DNA of 45,421 bases from Candidatus Nitromaritima sp. SCGC AAA288-L16 (GTDB lineage: Bacteria; Nitrospinota; Nitrospinia; Nitrospinales; VA-1), in NCBI GenBank assembly GCA_000372225.1, contig AQTY01000015.1, forward strand, positions 1 through 45,421, written 5' to 3'. Shown here piece by piece: positions 42,428 to 45,421 of this stretch. The notes under the pieces were generated by a model, which made no database searches, was not told the origin of the DNA, and saw only the letters and a list, made by a program, of their open reading frames with translations. Within the stretch, counting starts at the first letter, position 1. Each line of letters starts with the position of its first letter. A program made the position numbers and the translations under genes.

Positions 42428-43233
42428 TGATCGAGTTCACCGATGAACAGATAGAGCGCTACAGTCGCCATATCATCCTTCCTGAGGTAGGCGGATCTGG
42501 CCAGCAAAAAATGCTGGAAGCAAGGGTTCTTCTTCTTGGCGCTGGAGGACTTGGCTCGCCTGCTGCGTATTACCTTGCTGCCGCAGGTATAGGCAATCTT
42601 GGGATTGTTGACTTCGATCAGGTCGATCTCAGTAATCTCCAAAGGCAAATCATTCATTCGACAGAACGCATTGGTATGCTAAAAACAGAATCTGCAAAAA
42701 AAACTATCCAAGCGCTTAACCCTGATGTAAAGGTCTCTCTCTATAACGAAAAAATGGATTCAAGTAATATCATGAGTTTGATAAAAGACTATGATTACGT
42801 TGTAGACGGGTCAGACAATTTTCCAACACGGTACCTGGTGAATGATGCCTGCGTTATGAAAAATAAAACTCTAATTCACGGCAGTATTTATAAGTTCGAA
42901 GGACAGGTCACCGTTTTCAAACCAGGTGATGGGCCTTGTTACAGGTGTTTATACCCGGAACCCCCGCCCCCAGGCATGGTTCCAAACTGTCAAGAAGGAG
43001 GAGTTCTAGGGGTTTTGGCAGGGGTAATAGGAAACCTGCAAGTTGTCGAAGTATTGAAACTTATACTTGGAATTGGGAAACCACTTGTGGGCAAGCTCCT
43101 TATATATGACGCTCTCAACACAGAGTTTAGGAACCTACAATTACGCAGAGACGTAAATTGCCCTATATGCGGTGAAAAACCAACTATCAAGGAGTTGGTA
43201 GATTATGAAGAGTTTTGTGGGTTGCAAGGATAG
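42427..43233 (+). CDS. moeB: MoeB/ThiF/HesA-type sulfur-carrier-activating enzyme
   Basis: A 268-residue E1-like adenylyltransferase. The Rossmann start VLLLGAGGLGSPAAYYLAAA, the catalytic Arg in NLQRQIIH, the Asp in DGSDNFPTRYLVND, and zinc cysteines CYRC and CPIC are all intact. It would adenylate the Gly-Gly carboxylate of the carrier encoded immediately upstream. There is no C-terminal rhodanese domain, so the sulfur donor must be another protein. Symbol given by family similarity; the role in cofactor synthesis versus cysteine synthesis is decided by context, which points to cysteine. Confidence 0.9.
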   Translation: MIEFTDEQIERYSRHIILPEVGGSGQQKMLEARVLLLGAGGLGSPAAYYLAAAGIGNLGIVDFDQVDLSNLQRQIIHSTERIGMLKTESAKKTIQALNPDVKVSLYNEKMDSSNIMSLIKDYDYVVDGSDNFPTRYLVNDACVMKNKTLIHGSIYKFEGQVTVFKPGDGPCYRCLYPEPPPPGMVPNCQEGGVLGVLAGVIGNLQVVEVLKLILGIGKPLVGKLLIYDALNTEFRNLQLRRDVNCPICGEKPTIKELVDYEEFCGLQG

Positions 43234-43302
43234 GAATAAAATAGATCAGAAACCAGTCCATTTTATCTGAGACGTTTTTTTTATTATGACATCTAATTCT
43301 CA

Positions 43303-44319
43303 ATGTCAAACACCAAGATGAAACTGTCACTTCCAACAGAAGTCCAAACTCCTACTTGTCCAGTCATAGCTAACACTTCAGTACTAAAGACAATAGGCAA
43401 CACTCCTCTAATTAGAATAAAAAATATCGGCAACGAATTTAAAGACATCACCATCTTTGCCAAAGCCGAATGGAAAAATGCTGGGGGATCAGTTAAATCA
43501 CGACCCGCCCTCAAGATGATCGAGGATGGAGAAAAGTCCGGTAAGCTAACAAAGAATAAAATTATACTCGACTCAACATCAGGAAATACCGGAATTTCTT
43601 ATGCCCTTATTGGGAAGATAAAGGGCTATAAAGTTAAGCTGGTGATGCCTGCTAATGTTTGCAAAGAAAGAAAAGGTCTAATGGCAGATTTTTACGGTGC
43701 TGAGATTGTCACATCTAGTCCATTTGAAGGCTCTGATGGAGCAATTATTCTTGCAAAAAAAATCTACCAGGAAAATCCTGATATCTATTTCATGCCAGAC
43801 CAATACAACAACGACTCAAACTGGCAAGCTCATTATGAAACTACAGCAAAAGAAATCTGGGCACAAACAGATCATCGGGTTACCCATTTCATAGCTGGAA
43901 TTGGGACAGGAGGAACCATAATGGGGACTACTCGAAGACTAAAAGAGCTTAACCCCAGCATTCAAGGGTACGCACTAGAGCCAAAAGAAGAATTACATGG
44001 ACTAGAGGGTTTAAAACATATGGGAAGTTCAATTGTTCCTGGAATATACAAAGAGGAACAACTTGATGGGAAAATAAGTGTCTCAACAGACGATGCATAC
44101 GACATGGTAGAGACTCTTGAAAAAAAAGAAGGGATTCTGGTCGGGCAATCATCAGCGGCGGCCCTTTGTGGAGCACTAGAATTAGCACGAAGAATAAAAA
44201 AAGGAGTTATTGTAACCGTCTTTCCTGATAGTTGCGATCGGTGTTATGTGAATTTTGGTAAATTCAAGGAGTACTACGAACAAAATCAATCCCACAAACT
44301 ACCTAAGGCTGATGGATAA
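43303..44319 (+). CDS. cysM: Cysteine synthase resembling the sulfur-carrier-dependent CysM
   Basis: A second 338-residue PLP-dependent cysteine synthase. The lysine motif reads GGSVKSRPALKMIEDGEKSGKL, where cysK has Lys-Asp-Arg. SRPA in this position, the DSTSGNTGIS loop and the later GLEGLKHMGSSIVPGIY region recall the mycobacterial CysM that uses a protein thiocarboxylate and O-phosphoserine. A 25-residue N-terminal extension precedes the fold. GTGGTIMG and the GQSSAAALC segment are intact. Directly downstream of the carrier and E1-like genes, it is the likely user of carrier-bound sulfur. Confidence 0.85.
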   Translation: MSNTKMKLSLPTEVQTPTCPVIANTSVLKTIGNTPLIRIKNIGNEFKDITIFAKAEWKNAGGSVKSRPALKMIEDGEKSGKLTKNKIILDSTSGNTGISYALIGKIKGYKVKLVMPANVCKERKGLMADFYGAEIVTSSPFEGSDGAIILAKKIYQENPDIYFMPDQYNNDSNWQAHYETTAKEIWAQTDHRVTHFIAGIGTGGTIMGTTRRLKELNPSIQGYALEPKEELHGLEGLKHMGSSIVPGIYKEEQLDGKISVSTDDAYDMVETLEKKEGILVGQSSAAALCGALELARRIKKGVIVTVFPDSCDRCYVNFGKFKEYYEQNQSHKLPKADG

Positions 44320-44333
44320 AAAAATCACATATC

Positions 44334-44660
44334 ATGCCTCGATTTCAAAAACACATCTTTATCTGCAACAACAAACGTACAAAAGATGATCCCCGCGGTT
44401 CATGTTCTGAAAGAGGTTCGGACGACCTATTAGATCATGCTAAAAAGCGTATCCATGAGCTAGGACTAAAAGGAAAAATCAGGATTAACAAAGCAGGTTG
44501 TCTAGATGCCTGTACCCATGGACCTGCCATGGTTGTATATCCAGATGATGTCTGGTACTCTCCAAAAACAAAAAATGACATTGAGATGATTTTAGAAAGT
44601 CTCATTCAAAATAATAACCTAGCTGAAGAGTTGATTATTGATTTTGAAAAAAACTCATAA
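44334..44660 (+). CDS. Thioredoxin-like [2Fe-2S] ferredoxin
   Basis: A 108-residue protein of the thioredoxin-fold [2Fe-2S] ferredoxin family (Shethna-type). The four ligands are visible: Cys11 and Cys24 in the N-terminal part (FICNNKR, RGSCSERG), then Cys56 and Cys60 in AGCLDACTHGPAMVVYPDDVWY. These match the usual spacing with a GPxxVVYP tail. It starts 15 bases after cysM and closes the cluster; it could provide electrons for sulfur reduction or transfer, which is an inference. Confidence 0.85.
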   Translation: MPRFQKHIFICNNKRTKDDPRGSCSERGSDDLLDHAKKRIHELGLKGKIRINKAGCLDACTHGPAMVVYPDDVWYSPKTKNDIEMILESLIQNNNLAEELIIDFEKNS

Positions 44661-44732
44661 TCCAAACCAAGCTAAATCCAACCAATAAGCAGAAAATAGC
44701 TAAACAACCATCAAAGAGAAAAATCTTTGAGT

Positions 44733-45113
44733 ATGAGCATAAATAAAGACCAAAGAATATCTCTCCGCGTCGGCATAAAACAACTTACTAGCATCATTAA
44801 AAAAGGTCATGCGCACGAGTTGGTTAAGGGAGATAATAAAATGGGGGTTGCAACAATCCGAATCGTTGATCTCTCCACAGGTGGATTATGCATCGAATCA
44901 AAAAAAACACTTAAATTAGGCGTGAAATTCGAATTAGAAATGCCGAAAATTATGCACCTTGAAAGCAACTTATTAGCTTGTGAGGTCACACGTTCGATTT
45001 TTAGGGAGGATCCCCGGTACCATATGAATTATGAAATAGGTTTAAAATTTAAAACCCCGAACACTAACTACTTGCAACAATTAAGAGATCTCGCTCTGGC
45101 TAAAAAAATATAA
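44733..45113 (+). CDS. PilZ domain protein
   Basis: A 126-residue single-domain protein with the c-di-GMP-binding PilZ pattern: Arg-x-Ser-x-Arg near the start (RISLR) and DLSTGGLCIES (Asp-x-Ser-x-x-Gly) at about residues 47-57, followed by alternating strands. Single-domain PilZ proteins relay c-di-GMP levels to motility or secretion machinery. ATG 44733 is taken; an in-frame TTG two codons upstream is possible. A 72-base gap separates it from the ferredoxin gene and functional linkage is not evident. Confidence 0.8.
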   Translation: MSINKDQRISLRVGIKQLTSIIKKGHAHELVKGDNKMGVATIRIVDLSTGGLCIESKKTLKLGVKFELEMPKIMHLESNLLACEVTRSIFREDPRYHMNYEIGLKFKTPNTNYLQQLRDLALAKKI

Positions 45114-45189
45114 CTACAATTTCAATTAAAATATCACACGTTTTATAAGCAAGTGTGAAATATGCCTATTCTGTCAATGGTTAAAATAA

Positions 45190-45421
45190 TTACGGGAAAT
45201 TATGCACTGTAATGCGAACCTCTAGTCCATCTTGCAACCAACCGATGTTACTATGTCCTGCAATGGTAGTTATTACACCACTGGTGTCAACTTTTCGAAT
45301 ACGATTGTTGTCTCGATCAGAAAAATAAAGATTCCCCTCCCTATCAAAACCCATACGAAACGGAGTTTTAATATTCGCTTCAATCGCTGGTCCTCCATCG
45401 CCTGAATATCCAAATTTTCCA
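45190..45421 (-). CDS. NHL-repeat protein, C-terminal end (partial)
   Basis: A minus-strand frame runs off the right edge and stops at 45190-45192. The 77 residues seen contain the NHL beta-propeller pattern GYSGDGGPAIEANIKTPFRM, then DREGNLYFSDRDNNRIRKVD, SGVITTIAGH, and end in a short tail. The consecutive pattern suggests several blades beyond the edge. NHL proteins are usually extracytoplasmic and bind proteins or ligands. The residues give no more precise function. Confidence 0.75.
   Translation of the reverse strand, partial: GKFGYSGDGGPAIEANIKTPFRMGFDREGNLYFSDRDNNRIRKVDTSGVITTIAGHSNIGWLQDGLEVRITVHNFP

Noticed and set aside
42427..43233. Molybdopterin or thiamine synthesis as the role of the carrier/E1 pair
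   Set aside because: No moa, mog or thi genes are nearby, while threonine and two cysteine synthases flank the pair.
1..45421. tRNA, rRNA or CRISPR repeats
   Set aside because: No cloverleaf T-arm pattern, rRNA signature or regularly spaced direct repeats were seen on either strand, although a proper scan was not possible.

Overview
The window is an AT-rich bacterial chromosome segment from a Gram-negative (diderm) organism. An MlaA/VacJ outer-membrane lipoprotein, a complete type II secretion gene set with an outer-membrane secretin, and several secreted or lipidated proteins show this. There is no phage, integrase, CRISPR array, rRNA or tRNA that I can see. PCP_red-type domains attached to a HemQ/chlorite-dismutase-family protein and to a heme-type radical SAM enzyme, together with the low GC, make a marine Nitrospinota-like lineage my best guess. 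That placement is inference, not something the sequence proves.

Left part (1-18.6 kb): mostly unlinked housekeeping and envelope genes. These are a lipoprotein cytochrome c, FxsA, a methyltransferase, an Nfu-type Fe-S scaffold with an uncharacterised partner, ClpS, citrate synthase, a dicarboxylate symporter overlapping a TauE-like protein, a DUF1566 protein, a histidinol-phosphatase-type IMPase, an FGE-fold protein, a very large membrane/spermidine-synthase/TPR fusion, a TPR protein and MlaA. Between 7.9 and 10.7 kb lies a decaying accessory stretch. It holds an inverted-repeat element, a possible Rieske relic, and a tandem duplication of a small secreted protein in which one copy is dead.

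Middle part (18.8-26.4 kb): a DUF255 protein, then a HemQ-like protein with an N-terminal PCP_red-like domain, then the lipid genes accD, pssA and psd on the minus strand. Divergent from psd is a radical SAM/SPASM protein of the AhbD/NirJ type with the same PCP_red-like domain at its C-terminus. The two carriers belong to the two known, unrelated families that can turn coproheme into heme. At about 24.5 kb the base composition of the plus strand also changes, from G/T-rich to C/A-rich.

Right part (26.7-45.4 kb): a cyclic-nucleotide-binding protein and a small secretin-N0-like protein precede a type II secretion operon in the order C-E-F-G-H-I-J-K-L-M-D. The secretin comes last and carries a lipobox and an SH3-like domain. 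After a good sigma-70 promoter comes a sulfur amino-acid cluster: cysteine synthase, threonine synthase, a MoaD/ThiS-like sulfur carrier with a Gly-Gly-Val-Gly-Ala tail, a MoeB/ThiF-type activating enzyme, a second cysteine synthase resembling the sulfur-carrier-dependent CysM, and a thioredoxin-like [2Fe-2S] ferredoxin. A PilZ protein and the end of an NHL-repeat gene close the window.
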